From: Bacteroidota bacterium
Lineage (GTDB): Bacteria; Bacteroidota; Bacteroidia; AKYH767-A; OLB10
Assembly (NCBI GenBank): GCA_016721435.1
Contig: JADKIC010000020.1
Location: forward strand, 1-64,000
Reading direction: 5' to 3'
Length of the DNA: 64,000 bases
In this document: positions 1-11,390 of the stretch, one piece after another
Layout of the letters: the number at the start of each line of letters is the position of its first letter
Numbering within the stretch: position 1 is the stretch's first letter
Made by a program: the position numbers and the translations under genes
The notes under the pieces: generated by a model
What the model was told of the DNA's origin: nothing
The model's database searches: none
The model's input: the letters and a program-made list of their open reading frames with translations, nothing else

Positions 1-1
1 T

Positions 2-631
2 ATCTTAATTCTACTCATCCAAACATCATGGGCGCAGCGTCTTGAACCTTTCGGATCCGGTGGAAATAAAAAAACGGGAATAAACGTCAGAAGCATTCCT
101 TATGAAAATACCTTGTTTTATTTTGAATGTATTAATGATAATAATGACTTCCTGGTCAGGGAGGAAAAAAAGGAAACCTATGTGATGTATTTTTTTCTGG
201 AAGACAGTGTGCAGGAGATCGGATTACGGGTACTCTCCCCCATTCCTGAACTCGTGAGCCCTAATCGTGGACATATCGTTACTGCTGCTTATTCGGATAG
301 CTGCGATTACAAGGAAAAAGGCTTTGATCCTGTCCTTAAGATCAGCCGGTCGAAAAAACAATTTTCTCGTACGGACCTATCTCAATCAGAAACGAAACCG
401 GAATTTACTTTACTTGCCGAAAATGATAATAACGATGAAATGAATGTGAAAGAATATGCACTCATCCGTTTACAGTCGGAAGCTGATAGCCTGAATTTAT
501 CCCCGGGACTGTATTCCATTAGTATCAGTTCAGCAACAAAATATCCGTTGAGAGGGAATTTCTTATTGCAAATCGGTACTGTTCCCGCTACACGGATTTC
601 TCCACTTAGCAGGGACTGGAGAGATTTGTAA
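2..631 (+). CDS. Secreted protein of unknown function (5' end outside window)
   Basis: The reading frame is open from base 2, so the start codon lies upstream of the window. The first translated residues (ILILLIQTSWAQ) look like the end of a signal peptide with a cleavage site after Ala or Gln, followed by a mature, charged and soluble domain of about 195 residues ending at TAA 629-631. An internal ATG at 113 is in frame, but starting there would discard the signal peptide. I do not recognise the family. The secreted CotH-type T9SS protein next to it is on the other strand and converges with it. A periplasmic or surface location is inferred from the leader only. Confidence 0.6.
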   Translation: MLILLIQTSWAQRLEPFGSGGNKKTGINVRSIPYENTLFYFECINDNNDFLVREEKKETYVMYFFLEDSVQEIGLRVLSPIPELVSPNRGHIVTAAYSDSCDYKEKGFDPVLKISRSKKQFSRTDLSQSETKPEFTLLAENDNNDEMNVKEYALIRLQSEADSLNLSPGLYSISISSATKYPLRGNFLLQIGTVPATRISPLSRDWRDL

Positions 632-713
632 GTATTTACATCTCCTTGTTTTTCCTAAAAAGTAGATCCCGCTTGTTGTGCTTCGTCTCCTTTAGGCATC
701 TCCGCCTACAAAC

Positions 714-3238
714 TTATCTTCCTGTATACACCAGTTTAAAAGACTTCTGTGTATTTCCCGCTCTAAACTTCAAGATGTACACACCTTCATTGAGTTTTCC
801 TGTATTCAGGGATAAACGCATAGAGTGAAATCCGGTTTGCATATAACTATTGTCGGCAAGCGTGGAAATCAATTGGCCATTGATGTTGAACAATTGAATA
901 CTTACCGGCAATGCTTCAGGCAAACTGAAATCAAGAGTGGTAAATTGGTCAATCATCGTTGGATATACATTGGCTAAAGGTACATCTCCTGTCACTTCAA
1001 ATACCGGTGTTGCAAAACTAAAATGAGCAACGACTGTATCATTAGAGGTGAAATTCACTCTGGAAATGATGGCACTGTCATTCGGTAAAAACACCTGTGA
1101 ACCGGAGGACCAATTCACGAATTGATAAGGCGTATTCGGTAATGCCTCCAAGATATTCACCATCCCCCAAAATAAGAACCTGTCCATGGCAACGAATCAT
1201 GCACGAGTGTATTTAATTTAATACCTCCGGCACTGATGGGGTCAGCAGTAAGTGTGATTTCATACGGTCCATTAAGACTATAACAACTGTTAATTCCGGT
1301 AGCAAGATTATTACAACGATTTAAAATAAATGTTCGTAAGGTGTCGACATTTAATAACCATTCTGCATAGGTGCCATTCCAACGATTGGCATGAGCTGAC
1401 ATTTCAGGATCCAATTTAGCAACTATACTATCTAATTGTCCGATCATATTATCACAGCTGAAAACGGTATTCCATAAATCAATGATTCGGGAAATATAAA
1501 ACTGATTAAAATCGGGATTTTGCCGTAGTCGGTTTAACACCTGAATATGTCCTTCCGGATCAGAATTAATGGTAGTTAATCCTTCGGGATCACAAATATC
1601 TGCGTAGGCGCTAGTGTTGGGAATACCTGTGTAATTAATATAATGTCCAAAGGTTGCATCATTGTCCCAAAGTATATACCCCCAACGTCGATGTGTTCCT
1701 GTTGAATCCATGCCTCTCCACCAACCGGTGTTGTAATTGAGCCAGTCAGAGCAAACCGTCATGGCATTTGCAATCACATAATCCACAAGGCTTGTACCAT
1801 CATAAAGATTATTTACATAATTATAGTTAGCAGCATTCGCCATACTGTTCGTCATGATATAACTATACAAGGCTGCCCAGTCAGAAAGAGCGGTTGGTCC
1901 GCCATACTCTGCCCATGTATTTCCCCATGTCTCGATGTATTGCAGATTGTATTTATCCTGTCCGTAATAATATTCGGTATAATCGTGTTCGTCGGATTTT
2001 CTCTGATATCATATACACCCCAATAGGCACCATTTATATAAACAATCGCCTTTTCAGCATTTCGCACATCCAGATTCATCCCCCCCTTTTGCGAGCATAT
2101 GGATATAGGCATCTCGCACATGGGCACTTCCGAGATTGGCTTGTCGATGATCGGCCGGATAGTTATCATCTCCTGCAGCACGTAAAATGATGCGTTGAAA
2201 ATTTTCTCTGGGGGAATACTCAAACAATTTTTCCTCGATGCTATGGTTATAACCCATTTCGTCACGGGAAATAAAATCGAGACTTCTCTGACTCAATACC
2301 CATGAATCCTGCCCGTGCCGATTGAACTCTCCATAAGTATTTGCTTTTCGTACACCTGCTGTATCAAAATATTCAAAGGTACCCATTGGCTCAAGTGCAC
2401 CACTTCCATTTGCCAGATTAGTTAACTGAGAGGCGGAGATGGAAACGATAGGAAGCGTATGACTAACATTCATAAAATACGTTTGAAACTCTACAAAACT
2501 GGGCAATACATTGGGGTCAGGACTCCAGGTAATAGCTTTCAAAACCGAGGTGTTTGAAATTAATACACCGGTACTGCAAATAGGCGAAGTAAGTGTTGGC
2601 AAAGAACCATCTGTTGTATACCTCATGGTACTACCAGGCTCAGTATTGGTTAAAATCACAATGATCGGAGGAGGATAAAAACCTGCTCCAACTGAAAAAT
2701 CCGGTTTATCAGCATATCTTGAATAAGGGGTTGAAAAATCATTGGAAGTATTCGGTGAGGGATTTGTAAAAACACTCCAGGTACCAGCCCCATCAGTAGT
2801 TCTTCCGCGGGAATGTCCAACTTGTGTTTTATTTAAGGATAAACTGTCTAACACTATTCCGGACGGATCTGAAAAAACAATCTGTTCCTTACTATTTTTA
2901 GTTTGTGTCAATCTGAAATTTGTATGATAATTATTTGTTGAATAATTATCACGTCCGGAGCACCAAAACCTCACAAAACCGTTGGCAGGAACGACCAAAC
3001 CTGCAGGGATCGTATACTTTAAAATATTAGTTGAATCATCACTCAAGTGGAATCCCCCCAAAGGCATAGGAAAAGGAGCTGTGTTGTACAATTCTATCCA
3101 ATCTTCATAATCAGAATGATTATCAACAAATTGTGAAAGATTTGACGCAGAATATTCATTAATTACAACCTGTGCTTTTATGTTAGAACCACATAATAAT
3201 ACCACGAGGAATACAATTTTCTGTAATTTTTTTATCAC
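714..3238 (-). CDS. CotH-kinase-like secreted protein with lamin-tail domain and T9SS sorting domain (frameshifted)
   Basis: Four overlapping frame pieces (3238-2054, about 2265-1990, about 1990-1157, 1187-714) join into one protein of about 830 residues. In order: a signal peptide (VFLVVLLCGSNIKAQ); a lamin-tail domain (VINEYSASN, DWIELYN); a chitobiase/hexosaminidase C-terminal-like segment (PGSTMRYTTDGSLPT); a CotH-type kinase-like region (GVYDIRE, WDNDATFG); and a C-terminal T9SS type A sorting domain (LFNINGQLIS, GVYILKF). CotH proteins are atypical surface protein kinases; here export to the cell surface or medium by T9SS is inferred. Frames change near 2085 (run of seven C), near 2000 and near 1165 (run of five C), all homopolymer-associated, so sequencing error is more likely than a pseudogene. 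The frame around each break stays homologous. Confidence 0.8.
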
Positions 3239-3764
3239 AATGCAGGATGTTTAATTGTTTGTGGTCTAAAGGTATTAAATAATTGTTAAGACAGGTATTC
3301 TAAATTTAAAATGTATCAACAGTCTAAACGAATGTGATTCAGCCATGTTCCAAAATCCTATTGATTTGACCATGAAGAAGACCCCCTGTTATCTTTCTGT
3401 CTATTTTTATAATACCTGTCCTCGATGCAATTTAAGAAACTGATCCGTCGCATATAATCATCCAAACTTGGAACACTACGTTTTTTGAAATGAAATGTTA
3501 CATGTGTACTAAACGGAACATTCCGGTTTCACTGAAAAATCAATAAAACATGATTCTTCACATTGATTGACCAATCACCAAAAGCTCATATTAATCATTC
3601 AAACGAAAGTAATATATGTTAGAATTTACACTTCTTTGGTTTGGTCATAAATTAAAATAGCTTTGCACTTATCTGAATAAATATTCATTAAATCCGAATA
3701 AAGCTAAACTAATCTCCAACAATTTCGTAAGATGTTCGAGTAAATGTAAAATAATCTGATAATA
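3239..3764. other. Intergenic region, 526 bp
   Basis: AT-rich region between the divergent CotH-type gene and the FkbM gene. No open frame of note and no RNA gene was recognised. The right-hand part carries the FkbM promoter described separately; the rest shows nothing I can assign. Confidence 0.5.
3658..3666 (+). promoter_or_regulatory. Bacteroidota-type -7 promoter element (TAGCTTTGC)
   Basis: It matches TAnnTTTGC, with a TTTGG-like -33 element about 15 bases upstream (3640-3644). It would give the FkbM gene starting at 3765 a leader of about 95 nt. Confidence 0.5.
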
Positions 3765-4572
3765 ATGCAACGAATAAAAAATCTAACAAAGCGAATTTTA
3801 AAGATTCACCCGAAGTCTAATCTTACTCCTTTAAAGGATATCATTCAACTTGGAACAAAAGTTCATGGATATTTCATTCCTGAAAATTTCCTTAACTCCT
3901 CTTCCTTATGCTATTGCGTGGGTGCCGGCGAAGACATTTCCTTCGACACTGAACTCGTTCATCATTTCAATTGCGATGTGGTCATCTTGATCCTGCTCCT
4001 GAGGGCATAAACCATTTTAATCTTTTGAAAAGTAAAATTGAAAATCATGAAAGTTTATCTCTTAATAATTTGGAGACTAAATTTACTTATCGTATCAAAA
4101 AGGAACAGCTTTCAAAATTAAAATTTATTGAACTTGGTGTGTGGACAGAGGCCACTATGATTAAATTCTATAAACCGAATATTGGCGACTACTATGTTTC
4201 CCACTCCATCGAACTTTTCAAAGAACATGGCGAATATATTGAAGTACCTGTTGACCGACTGTCGAATATCATGAAGAAACAAGGCCATACATCGATTGAT
4301 CTGTTAAAACTCGAAATTGAAGGTGCTGAATATAAAGTGATAGAAACAATTGTTGAAGACAAACTCGACATCAAGATAATTTTGGTAGAATATGATGAAG
4401 TATACCATTGTAAAGGTCTTGATTATTTAAAGAGGATAAAAAAATCATCCGAATTACTACTCGACAACGGATACAAAATCGCACACTCTACGGACATGTT
4501 AAAAGACTCTTTGTGAGAAACGATGTTTTCGAGCAAATTTCCGCACAGGAAAAATCAAAAAAAAGAGCCTGA
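3765..4572 (+). CDS. FkbM family methyltransferase (frameshifted)
   Basis: This is a SAM-dependent methyltransferase of the FkbM family, which O-methylates sugars or small molecules and is often found with glycan genes. Three frames join: 3765 to about 3985, about 3985-4508, and a short tail to TGA 4570-4572. Visible family marks are the SAM-binding region around VGAGEDISFD with the following acidic strand end (DVVIFDPAPEG once the frame is corrected), DLLKLEIEGAE (the conserved LK-D/E-EG-E segment) and the typical end FVRNDVF, which appears only in the third frame. That last point shows that the apparent stop at 4514-4516 is not the natural end. The gene is solitary: no glycosyltransferases flank it. 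It converges with the MFS gene, leaving about 8 bp between them. Confidence 0.75.
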
Positions 4573-4580
4573 CACACTGA

Positions 4581-5786
4581 CTAGTCTTTTCCAATCGCCT
4601 CTCGCTTCGCTAAACCAATAAAACCAATTCCGGTTAGGGTGCTCAAGGCGATGAGTATGGAGAACATGCTATGAAATCCATAGTGATTTGCTATTCCCAA
4701 CCCAATGACAGGTGCCGCTATATTGGCAATACCAAAAGATATGGAATACAATGCAGAATACTGACCTTGTCGTTCCTTTGGAGGTCTGGACAACGCATAG
4801 TTCATCATAAATGGCATTGCGAAAATCTCCGATAAGGTAATGGTTACTGTATAAAATATGGCCCAGATCATCCATCCTTTTCCATATTGCAACATTAAGA
4901 AGCAAAGAGGTAAAAGGAATGTCCCTACAATGATAAAATGAAATATCTTTTTACTTTTTTCCAGTTTTAAAATCAGCGGCATTTCTATTAATACGACCAG
5001 CAGACCATTCAGAGCCATTAACAGTCCGATAACATCTTCATTGTAATGACAAATTTTACTGAAATACTGTGGAATACTGGCAAATATCTGGAAGAAACAA
5101 GTACCGTAAAATGCCACAAGGAAAATGAAAAGTAAATAACGGCGATCCCTATACGCAGATGTACTGGAATCATTTAATACTTCGGAGGATTGGCTGGAAT
5201 GCGGGGATTCCTTTCTTGGCAAATAGAGATAAAGCAGGACAGCTGCTCCAAAAGTGGTGATGGCATCAATAAGAAATAACCATTTATAGCCAAGGTACAT
5301 TGCAATAAACCCACCTGCTGCTGGCCCCACAGTAAATCCCAAATTGATAGCCAACCTGACCAAGGATACCGATCTGGTTCGATTGGTACTATCGCTATAT
5401 ACGGCAATTGCCTTTGAATTGGCCGGCCGGAACATATCGGCTGCGAATGCATATAAAAAGATAACGATACCTAATCCAACTATTGAAGTAACCCATAATA
5501 AATTAAGTAAAACCAATCCACTTATAACAAGTGACAATACCATGATGTCAAAATAATTCTTTCTGTCGGTCAGCCATCCGCCGGCATAGCTACCTAACAC
5601 ACTTCCTATTCCATACAGACTCATTACTGTGCCGGCATTACCAATTGAAAAGTGCAATACATTGGTCATATACAGCGATGTGAAAAGCAATACCATCGAC
5701 CCACTTCTATTGATGAACATTACAATAGCGAGAATCCAGATATTACGCTGCAAATTCGAAAATGACTGACGGTATAGATTCAGCAA
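4581..5786 (-). CDS. MFS family transporter
   Basis: An intact 401-residue integral membrane protein with about twelve hydrophobic segments arranged as two halves around a polar central loop (residues about 188-205, rich in Ser and charged residues). The loop between helices 2 and 3 has the major-facilitator signature GGWLTDRKN (motif A, GxLaDrxGrk-like). Length and layout fit small-molecule or drug-type exporters of the inner membrane, but no residue identifies the substrate. It stands alone, convergent with the FkbM gene and followed upstream by a repeat-rich spacer, so context gives no help with function. Confidence 0.8.
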   Translation of the reverse strand: MLNLYRQSFSNLQRNIWILAIVMFINRSGSMVLLFTSLYMTNVLHFSIGNAGTVMSLYGIGSVLGSYAGGWLTDRKNYFDIMVLSLVISGLVLLNLLWVTSIVGLGIVIFLYAFAADMFRPANSKAIAVYSDSTNRTRSVSLVRLAINLGFTVGPAAGGFIAMYLGYKWLFLIDAITTFGAAVLLYLYLPRKESPHSSQSSEVLNDSSTSAYRDRRYLLFIFLVAFYGTCFFQIFASIPQYFSKICHYNEDVIGLLMALNGLLVVLIEMPLILKLEKSKKIFHFIIVGTFLLPLCFLMLQYGKGWMIWAIFYTVTITLSEIFAMPFMMNYALSRPPKERQGQYSALYSISFGIANIAAPVIGLGIANHYGFHSMFSILIALSTLTGIGFIGLAKREAIGKD

Positions 5787-5923
5787 GATGATTGTTTTGA
5801 AGGAGTAAATCTATTAAATCTGATCAATACTGAAGGCGCAATATCAAACCTGATTCTTAAAAATAACTTAAAGAGCTTTAAACGCTCATTAAAATCCCAA
5901 TAGAATACTGATTTTCCTAATAA

Positions 5924-6046
5924 GCAGTCGCGTTACATGATCGAATGCTGTTATTGCGAGAAATGCAGTCGCGTTACATGATCGAATGCTGTTATTGCGA
6001 GAAATGCAGTCGCGTTACATGATCGAATGCTGTTATTGCGAGAAAT
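5924..6046. repeat. Three identical tandem copies of a 41-bp repeat
   Basis: Units are 5924-5964, 5965-6005 and 6006-6046, each beginning GCAGTCGCGTTACATG and ending TTGCGAGAAAT. They are identical and directly adjacent with no spacers. A fourth, diverged unit starts at 6047 and merges into a long hairpin. The spacer lies between the MFS gene start and the DUF58 gene stop. Confidence 0.9.
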
Positions 6047-6086
6047 GTAGCCGCGTTACATGTATCGCGGCTACATTTCTCGCGGT
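6035..6086. repeat. Long perfect hairpin at the end of the 41-bp repeat array
   Basis: AGAAATGTAGCCGCG at 6041-6055 is the exact reverse complement of 6066-6080, with a 10-base loop that itself contains TACATGTA. Pairing extends outward by three more bases plus G-T pairs to about 6035/6086. It sits just past the stop codon of the minus-strand DUF58 gene, but there is no T-run, so a simple intrinsic terminator is doubtful. Confidence 0.8.
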
Positions 6087-6108
6087 TACAGAATGGGTTA
6101 TAGGATAT

Positions 6109-7029
6109 CTAAAACATCTTTCCTCTTTTTTGCAAATAAGGCATTAGCACTTGCTTGTAACCTTTATTTACATCGGCTTCTACAAAATCGATGCGATATT
6201 GAGCACATTTCAGAGTTAATTCCTTTCTAAAAGCATCCATACTTTTAAGATAGGCCTCACGTACTTGTGCGGCATGGACTTTTACTTCCTGCCCGCTCTC
6301 AACATCAATAAACTGATAGGGTCGGTTCTCAAAATTAAAATCCAACTCCAGTCGTTTATCAACGACATGAAAAAGTATTACTTCGTGTTTATTGTAACGC
6401 AAATGTTGCAATGCGCTAAACAATTCTTTAGCATCGGAATTATTCTCGAACATATCGCTAAAAATAATTACGAGCGAACGCTTATGAATATTTTCCGCAA
6501 TCTGATGCAAGGCATTGGCAAGAGCTGTAGAAGTACTGCCCTTGGATGCAATGGCTTCCTCCAGTTTATGTATAAGTAATTTATGATGAACGCTGCTACT
6601 TCTTGCTGCTGTACTTACTTCTACCTTATCCGAAAAAATACTTAAACCTGCAGCATCCCGCTGCATTTTTAAAAGTTGAATAATTGCTGCTGCACAATGT
6701 GACGAAAAAGTTATTTTATTGAGGATATCAGGATGTTTTTTATCAAATTCCGGAAAATGCATCGAAGCAGAGTTATCTACAACAAGCTGACAGCGGAGGT
6801 TGGTTTCTTCTTCATACCGCTTGGTAAAAAGTTTATCTGTGCGTCCGTATAACTTCCAATCGATATGCCGTGTGGGTTCACCGGTATTATAAATACTGTG
6901 TTCTGCAAATTCAACCGAAAATCCATGGAATGGACTTTTATGTAGCCCGGTAATGAAACCTTCCACCACTTGTCGGGCGATCAACTCGAGATGAGTAACC
7001 TGCTGGTATTCCTGGGGATTTATTGCCAT
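6109..7029 (-). CDS. DUF58 domain protein (vWA-like fold)
   Basis: An intact 306-residue protein. N-terminal features are GLHKSPFHGFSVEFAEHR-like residues and RHIDWKLYGRTDKLF, the conserved DUF58 block (RxIDWk-sARt). The middle holds a von Willebrand A-like metal site, DNSASM (DxSxS), and SLVIIFSDMF. DUF58 proteins usually accompany a MoxR-type AAA ATPase and BatA/BatB-like membrane proteins in Bacteroidota, acting in envelope stress or protein maturation. No MoxR gene is visible here; upstream lies thioredoxin, separated by about 155 bp. The cytoplasmic location is inferred from the absence of a signal peptide or membrane segment. Confidence 0.85.
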   Translation of the reverse strand: MAINPQEYQQVTHLELIARQVVEGFITGLHKSPFHGFSVEFAEHSIYNTGEPTRHIDWKLYGRTDKLFTKRYEEETNLRCQLVVDNSASMHFPEFDKKHPDILNKITFSSHCAAAIIQLLKMQRDAAGLSIFSDKVEVSTAARSSSVHHKLLIHKLEEAIASKGSTSTALANALHQIAENIHKRSLVIIFSDMFENNSDAKELFSALQHLRYNKHEVILFHVVDKRLELDFNFENRPYQFIDVESGQEVKVHAAQVREAYLKSMDAFRKELTLKCAQYRIDFVEADVNKGYKQVLMPYLQKRGKMF

Positions 7030-7184
7030 CTCTATAAAATGATTGTAACCGGTCTTGTCTTAAACGCAAAGAACAACATTCTGTTGCACATTGCAAGAAC
7101 ATGACCGGCTACGAATCGCTCAAACCATCAACGCACTTTTATTTATTCAATTCAAGACTCCTGATTTACAAAAATCAAACGGTA

Positions 7185-7503
7185 TTACATTTGGGCATCC
7201 AGCTTACCTGCCAATACAGACTTCGGTGCCGCACCCACTTGCTTATCTACCACTTGTCCGCCTTTGAAGAATAATAATGCCGGTATATTGCGAATACCAA
7301 ACTGCATAGAAATATTAGGATTATGGTCAACATTTAATTTACCAACCACTGCCTTACCCCTCGTATTCCTTTGCGATTTCTTCAACAAATGGTCCTACCA
7401 TTCTGCAAGGTCCACACCACTCTGCCCAGAAATCCACTAATACCGGTTTGTCTGATTTCAGAACTAGTTCGTCAAAGTTCTGATCTGTTAATTCTAATGC
7501 CAT
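7185..7503 (-). CDS. trxA: Thioredoxin (frameshifted)
   Basis: A small redox protein that reduces disulfides in the cytoplasm. From ATG at 7503 the frame reads MALELTDQNFDELVLKSDKP and then VDFWAEWCGPCRM, with the catalytic WCGPC at 7405-7419. The frame breaks near 7357-7360 (a run of C) and continues as KLNVDHNPNISMQFGIRNIPALLFF, holding the conserved cis-proline IP, to the stop at 7185. Rejoined length is about 105 residues, normal for thioredoxin. Thioredoxin is normally intact and well conserved, so the break is most likely a sequencing error. It lies 70 bp downstream of dnaE's stop on the same strand side, in the order dnaE-trxA-DUF58. Confidence 0.88.
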
Positions 7504-7574
7504 GATTCTATATTTTTATTTATTGAACGTTTGTATTGACAAATATTGTTCCTTCTCAAAATTCTGCCATTCTG

Positions 7575-10500
7575 TCACACAAGAGTGACATCGCCGTTAG
7601 TGATTTTTACGATTTGCTCAATGAGTGGATTATTGATCTTCACTTTTATAGACTTACTATGAAAGGGTAACTGCCACCTTTTCTCGTCATCATATATTTT
7701 GAATCGAACCGGCGTACCGCCCTGATGCTGACGGAGTAAGTCCTGTAGTGCACTACCTATAGACGCATTCAGATTTCTTAGTTTCATATGAACAACCAGT
7801 TCTTTTGACATCTTGTCACCGATATCTGTAAGATAGTGAATCGCGTAGGGTTTCAATTCAAATTCGTCTTCCTTTTTAAAGCGGTTCTGCACTTTCGCTT
7901 TGATGAAAACCAGGCTCTCCGGCTCCAGATACTGCTTTAACTTACCATAATCCTCGCCAAAAAGTGCAATTTCCATACTTCCGCTAAGATCTTCAATGGT
8001 GAAGCTTCCAAAGGGTTTTCCTGCTTTACTCATCCTATGGTTCACCAAGGTGATGATTCCGGCAAAAGCGATGTCACGTCCCCGCAACTGTTTCAAACCT
8101 TCACCTGTTATCAAATCATCAATCGTATGCGAGCAAAAGTTTTTAATTTCAAACTTGAAGTCATCCAACGGATGTCCGGAAATATAAAAACCGATGACTT
8201 CCTTTTCCTTTCCTAATGCTTCCAGCTTACTCCAGGGTTCACACTTGGACAAAGCCGGTTGCGTAATTTCTTCTACCAAGGAATCACCGAACAAGCTTTG
8301 TTGCTGACTGTTGGCCTGTAGAGTTGCTGCATTTCCAAACCGTACCGCCTTTTCCAATCCATTTATTCCATCTCTAGGATCGATGTAGAAATATTGTGCT
8401 CGATGAACTCCTTCGAAACAATCAAGTGCACCGGCTTGTGCCAGACTTTCCAGACAACGTTTATTCACTGCTTTTCCTGAAACCCTTTGTGTAAGGTCGA
8501 AAACTGATTTAAACGGTCCATCCAACTCACGTTCACGGATAACCGAAATAATAGCCTGCTCCCCTACTCCCTTCACTGCACCCAAGCCAAATCGAATTTG
8601 CCCTGACTTATTTACACTGAAATTATACTGCGATTCATTGATATCGGGACCGAGGACGGGTACACCCATTCGCCTGCACTCTTCCATGAAGAAAGTTACT
8701 TTCTCTAACTGACCGAGGTTATGGGTTAGCACAGAAGACATATACTCACCCGGATAATGTGCTTTCAGGTAAGAAGTTTGAAAAGCAACAAAAGCATAGC
8801 AAGTGGAATGTGATTTATTAAAGGCGTAAGATGCGAACGATTCCCAATCTTTCCAGACTTTATCACAAATCTTTAAATCATGTCCGTTCTTCTCACATCC
8901 CTCCATGAATTTACCCTTCATTTTATCGAGGATATCCTTCTGCTTCTTACCCATCGCCTTTCGCAGCGTATCTGCTTCTCCTTTTGAAAAGCCGGCCAGC
9001 TTCTGCGACAACAACATCACCTGCTCCTGATAAACTGTGATACCATACGTTTCTTCCAGATACTCTTCCATCGCCGGCAAATCGTATACCACCGCCTCAC
9101 GACCGTGTTTACGCGCTATGAAATTGGGTATATATGCCAGAGGTCCGGGACGAAACAAAGCATTCATCGCGATCAAATCCTCCAGTTTATCCGGCTTCAG
9201 ATCTTTGAGATACTTCTGCATTCCCAAAGACTCAAATTGAAAAGTTCCATTTGTTTCACCCTTTTGATACAACTCAAATGTCAATGTATCATCGAGTGGA
9301 ATTTTATCAATATCAATTTGCACACCATGATTCTGATGAATTAACTCCAAAGCATCTTTAATAATGGTAAGCGTTTTCAAACCCAGAAAATCCATTTTGA
9401 TTACGCCTGCGTCTTCAATCACACGACCATCAAACTGTGTAATTAACAATTCTGTTTCCTTAGAGGTGGCCACAGGAATAATTTCCTTCAAATCTTTAGG
9501 GGCGATGATAATTCCCGCGGCATGAATTCCTGTGTTCCGGACTGAACCTTCCAGCACCATAGCCTCATGCAGCACTTGAGAGCGAATATCCTTTCCATTT
9601 AATATCTCGCGCAGTTGTTTCACCTGTTCAATCTCATCGCTGTTCAACCCTTCTTTCTCTTTCAGACTTTTTTCACCATCAATAGGGGCTTTCAACACAC
9701 GATTCAATTCAATTCCCGGACGTTCAGGAACTAATTTTGCGAGAGCATTTGAATCAGGTAATGGAAGATCTAATACGCGGGCAACATCCTTAATACTCAT
9801 CTTTGCCGCCATCGTTCCATAAGTGACAATTTGCGCCACCTGATTCCGGCCGTATTTCTGCACCACATAATCAATCACTTTCTGACGACCATCGTCATCA
9901 AAATCTGTATCAATATCAGGCATACTCTTTCTATCCGGATTCAAAAAACGCTCAAACAGCAATTTATATTTAATCGGATCTATATTGGTAATTCCGGTAC
10001 AATAGGCAACCGCAGAACCGGCCGCTGATCCCCTTCCCGGACCTATAAAAACACCGATATCACGACCGGCCCTGATGAAATCTGCTACAATCAAAAAGTA
10101 ACCGGCAAAACCCATTGTCTTAATGGTAAACAACTCGAAATTCAGGCGTTCTTCAATTTCAGGAGTAATTTGTCCGTACCGTTGCAACGCACCGGTATAA
10201 GTGAGATGATGCAGGTATTCGTCCTGTGATGTAAACTCAGCAGGTACCTGGAAATTTGGCAAAAGAATATCCTGCTTCAAACGCAACGTTTCAATTTTGC
10301 CTACAATTTCATTCGTGTTATCAATTGCTTCGGGAATATCAGAAAAAAGTGCTGACATCTCTTTTGTAGTCTTGAAATAAAACTGATCATTATAAAAGGC
10401 AAAACGCTTTCCTCTGGTGGACATATCATCATCGGCGAATTCCTTCATCGTTGGCGTACTTTGCTTTTCTCCTGTATTGATGCAAAGAAAATATCATGCG

Positions 10501-11128
10501 CATTATAATCATCCTGATTAACATAATGCGAATCATTTGAAGCATTTACTTTCTTCTGCTCCGGAATATCATGACGTTGCAATTCGATATAATAATCCTC
10601 TCCGAAAATATCCAGCCACCATTTAAATTCTTCCTCAGCTGCAGCCTCTCCTTTTTTAATGATTGTCTTTGGAACGATGGCACCCAAACAACAAGTGGTA
10701 GCAATCAGTCCTTTATAATGCTGCAACAAAAGTTCCTTATCAATACGAGGATATTTTCCATATAACCCTTCAATATATCCAAGAGAACAAAGTTTGATGA
10801 GATTACTGTACCCTTCTGCATTCTTTGCCAGCAATAATTGATGATACCTGACATCACGTTCATCACGTGTAAACTGTTGCTTATGGCGAGACTCAACCAT
10901 ATAAAATTCGCAACCTACAATCGGCTTAATGGTGTCCGGATTTTCCTTTGTATTGTATTTTGAGGCTTCGGCTACAAATTTGAAAGCCCCGAACATATTT
11001 CCATGATCAGTGATAGCCAATGCAGGCATTTTATCCTCCACTGCTTTTTTATACAGTTTAGAAATATCTGCGGCTCCATCAAGCAGAGAGAACTGCGTAT
11101 GGACGTGTAAGTGGGAAAATTTTGTCAT
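7575..11128 (-). CDS. dnaE: DNA polymerase III subunit alpha (frameshifted, small internal deletion)
   Basis: The replicative DNA polymerase. The first piece (11128-10445) carries the PHP domain (FSHLHVHTQFSLLDGA, ITDHGNMFG). The second (10448-7575, 957 residues) carries the polymerase core with the catalytic PDIDTDFDD motif, then helix-hairpin-helix and OB-fold (SFTIEDLSGSMEIALFG) regions and the C-terminal domain. Joined length of about 1,184 residues is near that of Bacteroidota DnaE. The frame is lost near 10480, where the expected NTGEKQSTPTMKEF reads through two frames. In addition, EQKKVN runs straight into ASNDSHYV, omitting about 15 residues that homologues have there (near 10542). 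The gene must work in a living cell, so both defects point to assembly error. Confidence 0.93.
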
Positions 11129-11135
11129 TTGAACC

Positions 11136-11144
11136 CCAAAGTTA
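11136..11144 (-). promoter_or_regulatory. dnaE promoter -7 element (TAACTTTGG)
   Basis: On the minus strand TAACTTTGG lies 7 bases before the dnaE ATG at 11128. It fits the TAnnTTTG pattern and implies an almost leaderless mRNA, as for other genes in this window. Confidence 0.45.
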
Positions 11145-11390
11145 AAAATGGAAAGATTGATTTCCTCCCCGGATATCTTAACCCATTCAAATTGAACAAG
11201 CAGATAGTTTTAAACACCTTTTTACACTTCTCTATCCAACTTTCTTAAAACTCTTAATATCAAAGCTTTGCGTCCATCCTGATTTATTTCGTTTTAATTT
11301 CCATTTCTTATTAACCATTCGTGCCTACACCTGTTGTTCTAATAAGAAACTTTAATCAAATTCATCATATTTCAAAATCAAACCAAATCC

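Noticed and set aside
5924..6046. Direct repeats that might suggest a small CRISPR array
   Set aside because: The 41-bp units abut with no spacers and no cas gene is near.
9831..10028. Plus-strand open frames within dnaE
   Set aside because: They lie opposite strongly conserved polymerase coding sequence and have no start context.
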